Origin: Scortum barcoo
Lineage: Eukaryota; Chordata; Actinopteri; Centrarchiformes; Terapontidae
Length of the DNA stretch: 64,000 nucleotides
Direction: 5' to 3'
Assembly (NCBI GenBank): GCA_023238725.1
Contig: CM041534.1
Location: forward strand, 19,439,803 to 19,503,802
Shown here: positions 24,801 to 32,849 of the stretch, piece after piece
Position numbering within the stretch: the stretch's first letter is position 1
How the letters are laid out: each line of letters begins with the position of its first letter
Position numbers and translations under genes: made by a program
Notes under the pieces: generated by a model
The model's input: only the letters and a program-made list of their open reading frames with translations
Told to the model about the DNA's origin: nothing
Databases searched by the model: none

Positions 24801-27800
24801 TTTACTCCACGGTTTAACATCTGTAGTTACCATCTGATGAACTAGTTAAAGCAACCACTGTTTTAAAAAGTAAAACTTAACACTACAATGCAGTTATATT
24901 ATTTTATTATTATTATAATACAAAAAAGGCAAAACTAGAGACTAATCTAAAAAAGTTCATCCTTATTTGTGTGGCAGAAGTTTCCTTTCAGTCGCTCAGA
25001 TCATTGGATACTGGATTTCTGTATGTGTGCTGCCTTTAATGTAAGACAATAAAAGCGACGTTGACCTTGTTCCTGTGTTGTTGCTGCAGGTCGAGCCACA
25101 GGAAGTACAGCCTGGGCCGCCCAGACCAGCGGGACCTGAGTGAGAATCTGGCTGCCACCCAGGGCCTGGCCAACATGATAACCGAGGCTGAGAGACTCTT
25201 CCAGGTACAAAACCTGCTCCACAGACGCAAATATCTACACTGTATATAGAAATACGTATATATTTTATTGCAGAAAACATTTCTGAGGAGGCAGAATTGA
25301 CTAAATAATATTAACAAATGACAAAATCTTTTCTGTAGCTTCCAGAGTTTTGGCCTGGTCAGTGTTTAAGTGCTCCCGAGGACTCGCTCTCTGAGGAGGG
25401 AGGAGGCCCGGCGTCCCCCGGTCAGAGTGGAAGTGAGGAGGATCAGGAGGAGAGAAGGAGCAAGCTGCAGCTGAGCACCCAGCACCTCCTCAAGGAAGCC
25501 AGAGAGAAGAGCCGAGGCTGGGAGAGCCACCAGGCTCCGGAGCACGTGGATCTGGCCTTCAAGAAGGTAAGTGGAGGCAGAAAAGAGGGAGTTTGACCTA
25601 AAGAGAAGATCTTATTAACTAACTAAAGAATAATTCAGAACAGACTGTGAGTGTGTTGTGACTGGAAAAGTGACAAAGTGATCAAGTTTATTAAAAATGG
25701 TCAGCATGCAGACTAAATCTGATTGTTAATTAATGCACATTTTTGTATTGAAATACACAAAGAGGCTGAAGAAGCTTCTCACAGCCACAAAGAAAAAAAA
25801 CATTTGGAAACAAATTTTGTGCCGCCCTTATTAAGTTGAATAATATCACAAAATTGCAGTCTGGCACATCTAGAATTATTTCCTTTATTATGAAGCAAAT
25901 TTGTACATTCATTTCCTGCAGAAAGGTATACAATGAAGATTAGTATTTAGTGAATACTGTTTGTTATTAATATGCAGACTTGGACACGAATATGGCAGAG
26001 GCAGGATGAGCAGTGAATGAATTATCGGAAAAATATGATGAAGGAGACAAACGAGGGAAGAATTAATTAAATACTGCAACAACGAGGGAAAAAAAGAGCA
26101 GGAAAAGACTGTTTAAAGTACTAAATAAATGAATATTATGAACAGTTATGCAGCTATTATATTCTAAAAAAGCTAAAGCAGACAAATGATGAGTGAGAAA
26201 AGTAATAATTTTTTTCTTTGTAATAATTTATTTGAGCATTTTAAGTCTTTATTTGATCAAACCAACTAAGAAATAACATGAAATGTAAAAATAAGAGTTT
26301 GTTTTATTTTTTTAGAGTTGGTTTCTGTTTTATAGCATCTGGTTGTTATACTGCTGTGCTGTGATGCTGCAGATTAACAAATTTAAAACTGTCATTTAAG
26401 CAGTTTGTGCTAACCTGTGTGCAGCGTAGACATGTTTGTCCACAGGTACATGACATGAGAAAGGCATGAACAGCTGAAACAGTGTGAAGCAGTCTTTTAA
26501 GGAAGTAAAGTAAAGAAAAGAAATGAAGGAAGAAGCCATCTAACTAGTGATCTTTAGTAGAGTAGTGACACCATTTCTGATTGTCTTTCACCAATTGTCT
26601 GCAGATGGACGACGGCTGCCCGCTGTGGATATGGCGCGGCTCCGTGGAGGTGGACGCCCCCCAGAAGGAGCTGCTCCACCGGCTGCTGAGGGAGCAGGAG
26701 CTGTGGGAGGGAAGCCTGCGCCAGGCCGCCGTCGTCCAGACCTTGTCCAAGGACGCGGAAGTCTACCGCTACCTCCTCCAGGGCCACGGCCTGGACTCCC
26801 GGCCCCCACAGGAGCACCTGCCTGCTGCTCAGGTAATGAGGCAAGGCGAGCCCGGGCTTCACCAGCTTCTGGGTCTTAACCCGTGGAGCTCTACGGAGCG
26901 GGGAGGACGGACGAGTCAAAGCCAAAAATACTCTGAAAGTGTCAGTTTGATTTAAAGTCGGAGACAGCAGTCCATTTTTGTGTGTGTGTGTGTGTGTGTG
27001 TGAGAATGAGAATGAGGTTGATGAAATTTTAATCCAACCCTGAAGTCAGATGAGACATGACAGTATCTGTGTCTGCAGCTGGATCACATCACACTGTGTG
27101 CCTCTGTCCTGTTTCCTCCCTTTATGCAGCCTTCGTGTACTTTGGTTTACCCCTGCATGAGACGTGCAAACAAGCAGATCACAAAGAAATGTGCACATTG
27201 TTATCAAACCCCGGGAAAAAAAAGACCAACAACGTCTTAGCCTGTCTGTTAATGCTCTGTTCTTGTCAGTGACACACTCATTGGTTCCTATTGAAGTCAA
27301 CCTTTTGTTGACAATAAAAAAAAAAAATACTCAATATCACTTTACTCCTCCTTACTTATCCTTTAAATCAGCTTTAGAGGTGCCCTAGTAGTCGGCGCTG
27401 TGAATCATTTAACTGCAATGCAGTTACTGCGTGTTTTTGATGTTGTGTGTCAGCATCAATGAAATGCCTGCAGGCTATTTTATTTCTACTTTCATTGCCA
27501 TCTTGGTTTAACACAATACAGAAGGTTAGTGTCAGAGTTGTATACAGGCTGGTTGTAATCAGATTACTTGCAGCAATCACTTTTGTGCAACGATAAGTTA
27601 TTTTTTTTCTCATTTTGATTCTTCTTTATAAATAATCTCTTCTTTTCTCCCTTCTTTTAAGGACTTGGCAGGCGGACCCATCCTCCGGCCCTCTGTATCT
27701 GTCCTCTGTGTCCACGGACCACCCCGAGGTGCTGTTGGAGGGGGTCAGGGCTCGCGTCCACTCCTGCCTCTACCTGCTGGAGCCCACGGGAGCCAGAAAG

Positions 27801-30800
27801 ACCCGACTGACGCACCTCTGTCGAACAGACACCAGGTGAGGACGAATGCAGAGGCAGGAAAAGCCGAAGAAAGAAAGAGCGGGTTTGAGAAGTTTATCTC
27901 ATTTCACAAATCGGTTTGTGCCCGTGAATGCTATCGGTGAGTTAGTGAGGAGAAGGTAAAAGACTCCCATACTGAATAACTGCCAGGATGCAGAGAAAGC
28001 AGAGGAGCAGAGGCTGAAGGATACCTGCAGGAAAGATGCAGTTAGCAGATACTTTATAATGTTTTTACTTTCACAGACAGTCGACCTGAGATTACGAAAA
28101 AACAACCTCTCATTTTGTGACTTAAAGGTTCATTTATTTATCATTACACAACACAAGGGTGTGTCACCATATTCACGGTGTCGTCTCTTTGCGCTAAACC
28201 CACGAGGAAACAGGCCTGTGTTGATAATTTGAGCTAATTTGGTCACATTAAAATGGCGGAATGGCCCTTTAAGGACCACAGAAATAAAACCAAGGGCAAA
28301 GTGAGCTGCAGGAGAGGTTGCGAGGATTTAAGGTCGTGAGAAGCCTATTAAATGAAATATCTTGAGAGAGCTCTTAGTCCATCTCCTCTGTCTTAATTGA
28401 GCCCGTTCTGTGTTTTTGACCTCTGCCTGCGTCTATCTGCAGCACAATCACAACCTCCCTGTAGGTGAGCGCGCGAGCGGCAGAAAGACGAGGAGCAGCC
28501 CTCCTTCTCATGATTCATGCCCTTTGAAACTAAGTTGCCGCAGATTTTCTGCTGCTTACATGATCAATTTGACTCTCGGCGGAGCCCCGCCGGCTCTATT
28601 TGTCTCCGCTGATTAAATGAAATGAACCTCCGCGCGACAGAAAACAGGTGGCAGCAGCGCTCTCACAGAGGGCCGGGCTCATACAGCTCTGTCATTACTC
28701 TGCACTGTTGTTTGCTTCTTTTTTTTTTTCCCCTCCCCATCCAACCGCCCGGGCTGCGGGAGAAAGTAACTGTAGATTTGGTCAATTCAGTTATGAGCAC
28801 GCTCAGTCTTTCCTCTGCACAGATTCAATATAACGGAGAGCGCAGGGAGGAAGAGAAGTGGGAAAAGAGACTATTACGGAGGCTCATTCCTGCCCAAATA
28901 CCTGCACTTTGTTTTTCAGCACACGCGGGATGAGTTTTTGGTCCAACACACCTGTCATGAAGGGGATATGTTGGCTTTTTTTCTTTTTAAACTTGCATAA
29001 AGTCACAATTATGAACTTTAATCAAGGGACCAAAAGTCTACAGCCATGCTAGAGACTCGAAAACTAAAAAAGGCCAACATGCTGATGTTTAGCATGTTTA
29101 ATGTTTACTATGTTCATCATTTAAGTGTTTGGTAAATTAAAATTCTGATGATGGCATTTAATGGAAAGTTGAAGGATCACCACAGTTACTGTAATTCCTC
29201 CTGAGGGAACCCAATTTACTGACACTGCCGCCCAAAGAGCCCTGCTGATAGTAGACTTGCTAATTTAAAATAATAAAAATGCATACTATAATTTTGTCTT
29301 GATAGTTTGCCGTCCGTCTGTCCGTCTTCCAACCACTTATACTATACTAACTTAAAATGATGATGGTCAAACTTTTCATTTTCATTTTTGCCTTATTGTG
29401 CCATAACTCTGACCTAGAAAGTAAAAACTATGATTAATTCGTGACTTTGAATCAGTATCTCATCATTTCGACCATAATCAGTCATAATTTTGATTCAGGG
29501 GTCGTGCCCAGTCGTAAGTTTGATTTGATGAAGTTTTTCGTCAGTTATTTTTATATCCGCAGAATGAACTTCAGTGTTAAACGGACTGAAGTGGATTCAC
29601 AACTTTTGGGGCTCGTGACATTAAAAAAAGAGGGAAGCCAAAGACAGATTTGATGTATCACTGTGATTATCTCAGCAGGCTTTTAGTCGGCCCATTACAA
29701 CTGAACTGGAAGGATCACGTCAGCACACATTATTTCATCGCGTCTCTCTCTTTCTAATTTTCTGATGAGTATGCGCTGAGTAAAGAACGCCACGTGAATT
29801 TAACTCAAACTGCCATCAGGAGCGACGAAGAAGTGATACAAGCTTCGTTTATAAGCACAGTCTGAGCCACATCAGCCCGCCAACGTCCCTGTTACGCAAG
29901 AGTGATCGTGTAAGAAAGAAGCGAAAACGCCCAGAGGGATGAATGCCTTCGCTCTTCCCTTTGTCTGTCGCTTCCTCTCGTCTTTAATTTCCTCTCATGA
30001 CAGAGCTCAAGCTAAATGTCTGCGATGCACCAGGCCGTCTCAGGCTTATTTGCCATGACATTCATTTTAAGTGCTTGTTAGCTTTCAAGGCAAGACAACA
30101 GATCCGCAGCATCAAGGTCAACGGGGCGTTTTACAGTACAGGCCTGTGAAAGAGATCCTATCGCCTCCAGAGGAAATGAAATGTGTTATGGCCTCAGTGA
30201 GTGAGTGAGTGAGAGCGAGAGACACATGCAGGATGTTTTTGTTTGAATCTGCAGAGAAAACAAAAGTTCAGAGTACGAGATGAAAACGAACAGAAGTTGC
30301 ACTACGTTTCACAAGTGCAGTTTTAGTGACCGTGCTGTAAATATTACCATACGTGATCTGAAAACTGCAGCTGAAGTGCACATAAGACACCATCACACAA
30401 CGTTTTCACAGCAGACATGATCTCAAACTACTAACAGCGATGGCGCGTGTACAACTGCTAACAAACATAACACAGCTAGGGTGATGGGATGAGTGTATCT
30501 CATTTATATGACTTGACTGCTGCGGTGCAAAAAAAAAATTGACATTAATGGCTCTCAACAACAAAGTTTGTGCTTCTTTCCCCAGTGTGTTTTAAAAATG
30601 TATACGGGACATGTTTATTCACTACTATGGGATATGAAGATGTATTTAAGTGTAAGCTAAAAAGCTTCCAATCTTTAATTTAAAAGTAGGAATGCAGATG
30701 TCCTCTTTCTGTCTTACAAGACACATGATGTTACAATTATCATAGAAAAAGGGTGTTTTTCAGCATCGTGTGTGTTTATGTAAATAAAATAGCGGAATAT

Positions 30801-31027
30801 CCTTCTCAGCTCGTCGTGGAAAGTTTGCCGCAGAATTAAATCTCACAGTGTTTTCTCTGTTCAAACGTGACTTCCTCTGACCTTTTATCCATCTGTTTTT
30901 TTTTTTATTATCTCCCAGGGGTCGGTCACAGGAGTGGCACAGCAAAGTGAGCGGGCATCTTCTGGCCTCGGGTCTCCTGGCGATCCGGGACTCCTTCAGA
31001 GGAAACCACAAAGAGACCAAGATATGA
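8719..31027 (+). CDS. DLC-family RhoGAP with SAM and START domains (DLC1/STARD13/STARD8 group, stard8-like); gene span, 16 exons, 5' end missing
   Basis: The product is a RhoA/Cdc42-type GTPase-activating protein of the Deleted-in-Liver-Cancer family, which acts at focal adhesions and limits actomyosin contractility. Exons join as 8719-8790, 8911-8992, 9889-9952, 10357-10979, 11132-11345, 11856-12245, 14075-14437, 16005-16181, 19437-19596, 19881-20079, 20761-20974, 25090-25204, 25339-25566, 26605-26832, 27662-27835 and 30919-31027. All junctions are GT-AG and agree in phase, giving 1,135 codons after discounting one extra base in each of exons 7 and 14. Order: SAM (about residues 1-72), Ser-rich linker with SIYDNVP near residue 448, RhoGAP (about 680-880) with arginine finger in LFRKSGVKSR, START (about 905-1125), C-terminus KETKI. 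Family members are about 1,020-1,110 residues. Which paralogue it is stays open: linker and GAP resemble STARD13, GRPDQRDLSENLAATQG is intermediate, and high divergence plus the rars1 neighbour favour stard8. As written, the frame breaks would truncate it. Confidence 0.93.
8911..8992 (+). CDS. DLC-family gene, SAM exon 2 of 3
   Basis: Acceptor tgcatcag|AC and donor TGCAG|gtaaca. It continues the SAM domain (DCRFPVDIEWAKHDHHFL then DKDALDSLCR). The intron before it is only 120 bp. Phase 1 in and phase 2 out match both neighbours. Confidence 0.93.
8993..9888. other. DLC-family gene intron, nothing recognised
   Basis: 896 bp between SAM exons 2 and 3. No conserved frame. A GC-richer stretch near 9330-9520 may be an old repeat, but I could not assign it. 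Confidence 0.5.
9889..9952 (+). CDS. DLC-family gene, SAM exon 3 of 3
   Basis: Acceptor tctttcag|G and donor AGG|gtaagt. It encodes RRLSTLNKCVEMRLEPRI followed by SKRR, the last SAM helix, corresponding to CRRLNTLNKCAVMKLE in DLC1. It ends in phase 0. Confidence 0.93.
10357..10979 (+). CDS. DLC-family gene, first linker exon
   Basis: Acceptor cttccag|GGA in phase 0. It begins GDDCDEEDFCAISPNWTY and RRTRRWRRLD, matching GDDSDEEDLC...NKWTFQRTSRRWSR of STARD13. It then carries DVCSIHSSSS, a Ser/Thr/Ala-rich low-complexity stretch, and the basic segment KKGTSLLRKMEKLRLRGS, equivalent to the KSLLKRME segment of the family. The donor is TCAAG|gtgagc. High local GC creates several long spurious open frames on both strands, which I ignored. 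Confidence 0.9.
11132..11345 (+). CDS. DLC-family gene, second linker exon (Ser-rich)
   Basis: The acceptor chosen is gtctccag|T at 11131/11132. It continues the phase-2 end of the previous exon and yields SLQVRPNSRASSSPSSPH then SESSSTVSTPSPVTRVRS, close to SETSSAVSTPSPVTRTRS of DLC1. An earlier AG at 11065-11066 begins an attractive open frame, but in the incoming phase it gives an immediate TGA, so I rejected it. The donor is ACAAAG|gtcagt, phase 0. Confidence 0.82.
11856..12245 (+). CDS. DLC-family gene, third linker exon with tensin-binding motif
   Basis: Acceptor ctcttag|GAC, donor GAG|gtgggt, phase 0 at both ends, 130 codons. It has a poly-Asn run, the conserved blocks VFQIPHGHKPGTFP and VNWRTGSFHG, and LSIYDNVPDD with SIYDNVP encoded at 12144-12164. 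In DLC1 the equivalent motif, around Tyr442, binds tensin-family SH2 domains and directs the protein to focal adhesions. An acidic Ser/Glu/Gly-rich tail closes the exon. Confidence 0.92.
12246..14074. other. DLC-family gene intron, nothing recognised
   Basis: 1.8 kb of A/T-rich intron with short poly(A) runs (13134-13149). Open frames near 12325 and 13119 have no family resemblance and are taken as chance. Confidence 0.55.
14075..14437 (+). CDS. DLC-family gene, fourth linker exon; serine tract with apparent +1 frame break
   Basis: Acceptor ctctcag|GTG, donor AGCAG|gtgaga. The first part reads VSQLLRGEDVFSALDSIL ... STWSENLSEDD, matching DIFPELDDILYHVKG...WSEKFSDE of DLC1. The second part reads SVASPCPSSPTHIHLEV, matching SVSPCPSSPKQIHLDV. 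The two parts lie in frames one base apart. The switch falls inside a TCC/TCT serine-codon repeat (about 14203-14284) that codes for serine in both frames, so one extra base in the repeat explains it. No splice pair restores the frame. Uncorrected, translation stops at 16035-16037. Confidence 0.85.
14438..16004. other. DLC-family gene intron containing a LINE remnant
   Basis: Non-coding. I searched it for the missing RRDSGVGASL-type exon and found none. It contains the LINE tail described at 15588-15770. Confidence 0.55.
15588..15770 (-). mobile_element. 3' end of a truncated LINE, minus strand
   Basis: On the minus strand the sequence reads aatttcctcaatgtggga followed by ataataaagttatcttatatc, the characteristic ...GGGATCAATAAAGT(TATC) ending of fish CR1/L2-type LINEs. 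The element is heavily 5'-truncated. Confidence 0.65.
16005..16181 (+). CDS. DLC-family gene, exon joining linker to GAP
   Basis: The acceptor is a tandem CAGCAG (16002-16007), so the exon may start at 16005 or 16008 with one residue of difference. It encodes RVSQQLHWSSEQ, then QFLLLQKLSLLKLTALMD and KYSPSSKQGWNW, matching QMNLLQKYSLLKLTALLEKYTPSNKHGFSW of DLC1. The donor splits the Trp codon TG|G. The RRDSGVGASLTR block found just upstream in other family members is absent. Confidence 0.9.
16182..19436. other. DLC-family gene intron with repeats
   Basis: 3.3 kb intron before the GAP exons. It has long T or A homopolymers (16201-16215, 18050-18067, 18850-18866, 18927-18947) and a piece of the TAGCTTAGC repeat. 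No coding signal. Confidence 0.55.
18089..18290 (+). repeat. Dispersed teleost repeat, 'TAGCTTAGC' family, copy 2
   Basis: It runs cagcttagcttagcataaag, ...cagctagcccggctcggtcc, ctaccagcacctctaaagctc, ...tacaggggttttaatgtgccgg. This is the downstream part of the family represented by its upstream part at 3575-3700. Limits approximate. Confidence 0.65.
19437..19596 (+). CDS. DLC-family gene, start of RhoGAP domain
   Basis: Acceptor acccgcag|G completes the Trp codon; donor GACCAG|gtaatg, phase 0. It encodes TVPKPVRKTKVMEVKGRR then VFGVPLLLSVQQTGEPLP and LRTECLDQ. The VFGVPL...TGEPLP...CLDQ order is the canonical N-terminal part of a DLC RhoGAP domain. Confidence 0.95.
19881..20079 (+). CDS. 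DLC-family gene, RhoGAP exon with arginine finger
   Basis: Acceptor tctctcag|GTT, donor CAAT|gtgagc. It begins VGLFRKSGVKSRIQFLRE; the Arg of LFRKSG (19893-19895) is the catalytic arginine finger. It continues SAFDVADMVKQYFRDLPE and PIFTSRLCESFLHIYQ, with the conserved K-Q-[FY]-[FL]-R-x-L-P-x-P motif. All catalytic-core residues I can judge are present, so GAP activity is expected. Confidence 0.96.
20761..20974 (+). CDS. DLC-family gene, RhoGAP exon (C-terminal half)
   Basis: Acceptor gcccacag|AT completes a Tyr codon; donor CCCAG|gtgagc. It encodes FPKDQQLVAAQAAILLLP, DENREALRTLLLFLRDVV and NQMTPTNIAVCLAPSLFH. ENQMTP-N-AVCLAPS is the RhoGAP signature whose Asn helps bind Rho. Confidence 0.96.
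21847..21879. repeat. (CT)n(CA)n compound microsatellite
   Basis: A CT run followed directly by a CA run. Confidence 0.95.
22226..22245. repeat. (TG)n microsatellite
   Basis: Ten TG units, perfect. Confidence 0.9.
22450..22560 (+). repeat. Dispersed teleost repeat fragment ('cagaggatgaatcctac')
   Basis: Contains tttagtacaggtgttcatgg then ctcccagaggatgaatccta and ctcactttggtg, a word order I recognise from high-copy fish repeats (...TTTGGTACAGACATTCATGG...). Boundaries uncertain. Confidence 0.5.
23071..23203 (+). repeat. Dispersed repeat 'cacatttggtgct', copy 1
   Basis: The order ggactattttc / attcacatttggtgct / gggcagcaggat / gagtcaaaataaact is shared with 43289-43385, showing one dispersed family present twice in the window. 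Confidence 0.7.
23315..23740 (+). repeat. Pyrimidine-rich tract (about 425 bp)
   Basis: Plus strand is very strongly C/T with few purines, dense in ctcctcc and tttctc words. Two overlapping open frames here reflect composition bias (Ser/Leu/Pro/Phe only), not a gene. Confidence 0.75.
24706..24835 (+). repeat. Dispersed teleost repeat, 'AAGTACTTT' family, fragment
   Basis: taactaagtactgtacataag, ...gagtttttccatatttctgctgc, ...gagtgaaatattgtacctttt, actccac. It is the 5' part of the family seen more fully at 46885-47385. Confidence 0.65.
25090..25204 (+). CDS. DLC-family gene, end of RhoGAP domain
   Basis: Acceptor gctgcag|G, donor TTCCAG|gtacaa. It encodes SSHRKYSLGRPDQRDLSE then NLAATQGLANMITEAERL. 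This lies between STARD13 (KYATGKPDQKDLNENLAA) and STARD8 (GRPGPRDLSDNMAATQG), one reason the paralogue is uncertain. Confidence 0.95.
25339..25566 (+). CDS. DLC-family gene, GAP-START connector
   Basis: Acceptor ttctgtag|CTT, donor AAGAAG|gtaagt, 76 codons, phase 0 at both ends. It starts with a variable acidic Ser/Glu/Gly-rich stretch and ends LLKEAREKSRGWESH...EHVDLAFKK, matching LQKEAKEKFKGWV...TDLAFKK at the start of the STARD13 START domain. Confidence 0.95.
26605..26832 (+). CDS. DLC-family gene, START exon with apparent +1 frame break
   Basis: Acceptor gtctgcag|ATG, donor CTCAG|gtaatg. It encodes MDDGCPLWIWRGSVEVDA and LLREQELWEGSLRQAAVV, matching GDGNPLKLWKASVEVEAPP of STARD13. The exon is 228 nt, but the downstream START exons need a phase-2 end, as 227 nt would give. 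Dropping one C from the five-C run at 26803-26807 converts the tail to RPHRSTCLLLR joined to TW, which aligns with APHPSRDFVVLR|TW. Unshifted, the tail reads RPPQEHLPAAQ with no family similarity. Confidence 0.9.
26979..27002. repeat. (TG)12 microsatellite
   Basis: Perfect dinucleotide run in the intron after START exon 14. Confidence 0.95.
27662..27835 (+). CDS. DLC-family gene, START exon
   Basis: Acceptor ttttaag|G, donor CACCAG|gtgagg. In the conserved frame (from 27663) it reads TWQADPSSGPLYLSSVST, VLLEGVRARVHSCLYLLE and PTGARKTRLTHLCRTD. This matches TWKTDLPKG...YLIEPCGSGKSRLTHICRID of STARD13. Another frame is open right through and could mislead automated callers. Confidence 0.93.
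27836..30918. other. Last intron of the DLC-family gene
   Basis: 3.1 kb, with one repeat fragment (29063-29215). The CpG-richer stretch at 28460-28680 has no recognised gene. Confidence 0.5.
29063..29215 (-). repeat. Dispersed teleost repeat, 'TTAGCATGCT' family, fragment
   Basis: ggccaacatgctgatgttta / gcatgtttaatgtttactatg / ttcatc ... gaaggatcaccacagttact ... cctcctgaggga. Same family as 52270-52560 (minus) and 45790-46060 (plus). Confidence 0.65.
30919..31027 (+). CDS. DLC-family gene, last coding exon
   Basis: Acceptor ctcccag|GG; translation ends at TGA 31025-31027. It encodes GRSQEWHSKVSGHLLASG, LLAIRDSFRGN and HKETKI. The family C-terminus is GHSPEWYSKGFGHLCAAEVARIR...ETKI. The ETKI ending is like STARD13 (ETKI) and STARD8 (ETKL), and unlike DLC1. 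If the exon-14 frame break were real, the reading frame here would instead run on to 31251. Confidence 0.94.
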
Positions 31028-32845
31028 GTTCATGCAGAGGTGGAAACCGAGTGTATGGGACGACTTACATATGTTGCACTTATCTGGACTACTCACCCCC
31101 CCTCCCCACCCCAAGAACATCAGTCTGGTTGAACTCATGGCAGCTCACTGGGGGGAAAAAAAGCCTACAGCATCATTTTCACAGGACTTTCTGTGAGTTT
31201 GAAAAGTTAACAAAAAATCGTGGCCCACAGCTCAGCAAGCAGGGAAGGTGACCTGCGATGGCCTCCCGAAACCATTTGTGTCTCTTTGGCTTCTTTACGA
31301 GTTTCTGTATGTGTTCGCTTTTTTCTTTTTTTGTCGGTGACCTTGCAGATTGCCAGCAGCACCTCTGTGCTCCCTGCTGCGTCTTTTTTTTACGTTTCAC
31401 ACTCAAGCTCACTGAAAAATGCAAACCGTGGCGAGCTTTGACAAAGGGCGTTTTGACGGGAGGACGAAAAGCCGAGGCCTGATGTGACTTTTAACCGAGA
31501 GAGATGCAGATGAAGTTGACAGTACGGTGGAGTCTTTTTATTATTTTTTTCCACCTAAAGCGTGTTATCAGGACATGGAGAATCACATTTTTTTTACGTT
31601 AAAGACTTGTCAGTATCCATCCTATTCAACTGTAGAAAGAGACAGAGGGGGGGGGAAAACACATGGCAGCTGCCTGGACGAACACAGGAAATAAAGAGAG
31701 AAAACATCAGGAAACAGACTTTTAACCACCAGACACTTCGGTGGAAAGGGAAGGAGGAAAGATGAGAGAAAAAAGGCTGCTCTAAACCTACTACCAGGAA
31801 CAAAGCAAGGTCGGAAAAAGTGAAAACTACATCCGGCTGCTTTGAGAACTTGGAAAACGGTGCAGCGTCTCCATGTTGTCTCGTGTCTGATGCTACGACG
31901 ACAGGTTCTGGAGGAAAAATTAAAAAGAAAAGAGCTCAGGAACCACATCTGTACCAGAGAGCGCCGCCTCACCTGCAGCAGCTCAAAGCAGAAAGAGATA
32001 CTTTGGTTCTGATTTGCGTGGTTCATTCAGAGACAATTATCCTGAGCTGAACTTTTCCAGGGGGGGGCGAAATCCCACACTGACATTTTCTTTTTCAGTG
32101 TACCCATTAAAACGCGGTGACCCAGCAGCTGGATCCAGCTGTGACGAGGAATTAGCACACACGGACTGTCAGCGGCGCTTGAGTGACTGCTCTCGCTTTT
32201 TCTTTTCTTTTTTTTTTTTTTTGGAAAACTCGTCCCTGTGACTTCGACGTGCGCTATACCAGGACGCACGTGTGTGTGACAGTTCAAAGACGAGCGATAT
32301 CTACCTCTCCACAGGACGACGCCACAGTTGCGTGACACTGAAGCACGACAAAGCAGTGAATTGACGGAGGCCTCGGCACGCAGCGGGGGGACGAGCCTTT
32401 TTTTGTGTGCTTCCCAGCACTGTGACGGATATCCAGCCTGACACCTACCTACACCCCCCACTCCAGACACACACACCAAACTTCCTGAATCTTTAAAACG
32501 TGTATTTATTCTCGTCTGTCAGGAGCTTGATGTCCACATGTCGTTGTGCTCGTACAGTCAGCTCTTGAGTGTTACTTTACTTTCAAAGTCTGCCTGTCCT
32601 ACATATTTCAAAGTGTCGTGGTTGTGAAGAAGAGCAGGTGCGTGCCTGTAAATGTCCATTTCACCCCAAACGCCATGTTTCAGATGATTTAACTTAATGC
32701 ATATCTAAATACAAATCTCTTATATTTGAACACAAATCTCTTATTTAAGTGTCGAGCTTTCGGAAAATGTTATCTTGTTTGTGTGAGTGTGAAATCCAAA
32801 TTTATCAGTGCCAAACACCTAATTAAAATGTTTATTTCTCTCTGA
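31028..32845 (+). other. Probable 3' UTR of the DLC-family gene
   Basis: No conserved coding frame follows the stop codon. The best polyadenylation signal is ATTAAA at 32822-32827, with a GT/T-rich element just downstream (about 32850-32875), giving a UTR of roughly 1.8 kb. An earlier AATAAA at 31689-31694 could give a shorter form. The end point is inferred. Confidence 0.4.
32822..32827 (+). terminator. Candidate polyadenylation signal (ATTAAA) of the DLC-family gene
   Basis: ATTAAA is followed 25-50 bp downstream by the GT-rich then T-rich run ctggtgtgtttttttttt, the usual arrangement for cleavage and polyadenylation. It is the last clear plus-strand signal of this kind after the gene. Confidence 0.4.
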
Positions 32846-32849
32846 ATCT

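Larger units (their letters stand above)
20975..25089. other. Large DLC-family gene intron with microsatellites and repeats
   Basis: 4.1 kb between GAP exons. It holds CT/CA, GA and TG microsatellites (21847-22245), repeat pieces at 22450-22560, 23071-23203 and 24706-24835, and a pyrimidine-rich tract at 23315-23740. No conserved coding frame. Confidence 0.6.

Noticed and set aside
30934..31251. 105-codon frame overlapping the last DLC-family exon
   Set aside because: It is what the unshifted frame would read after the exon-14 break. The conserved C-terminus (EWHSK...HKETKI) is in another frame.
32027..32479. 150-codon minus-strand open frame
   Set aside because: It lies in the likely 3' UTR of the DLC-family gene; no motif and Ser/Arg/Lys-biased.
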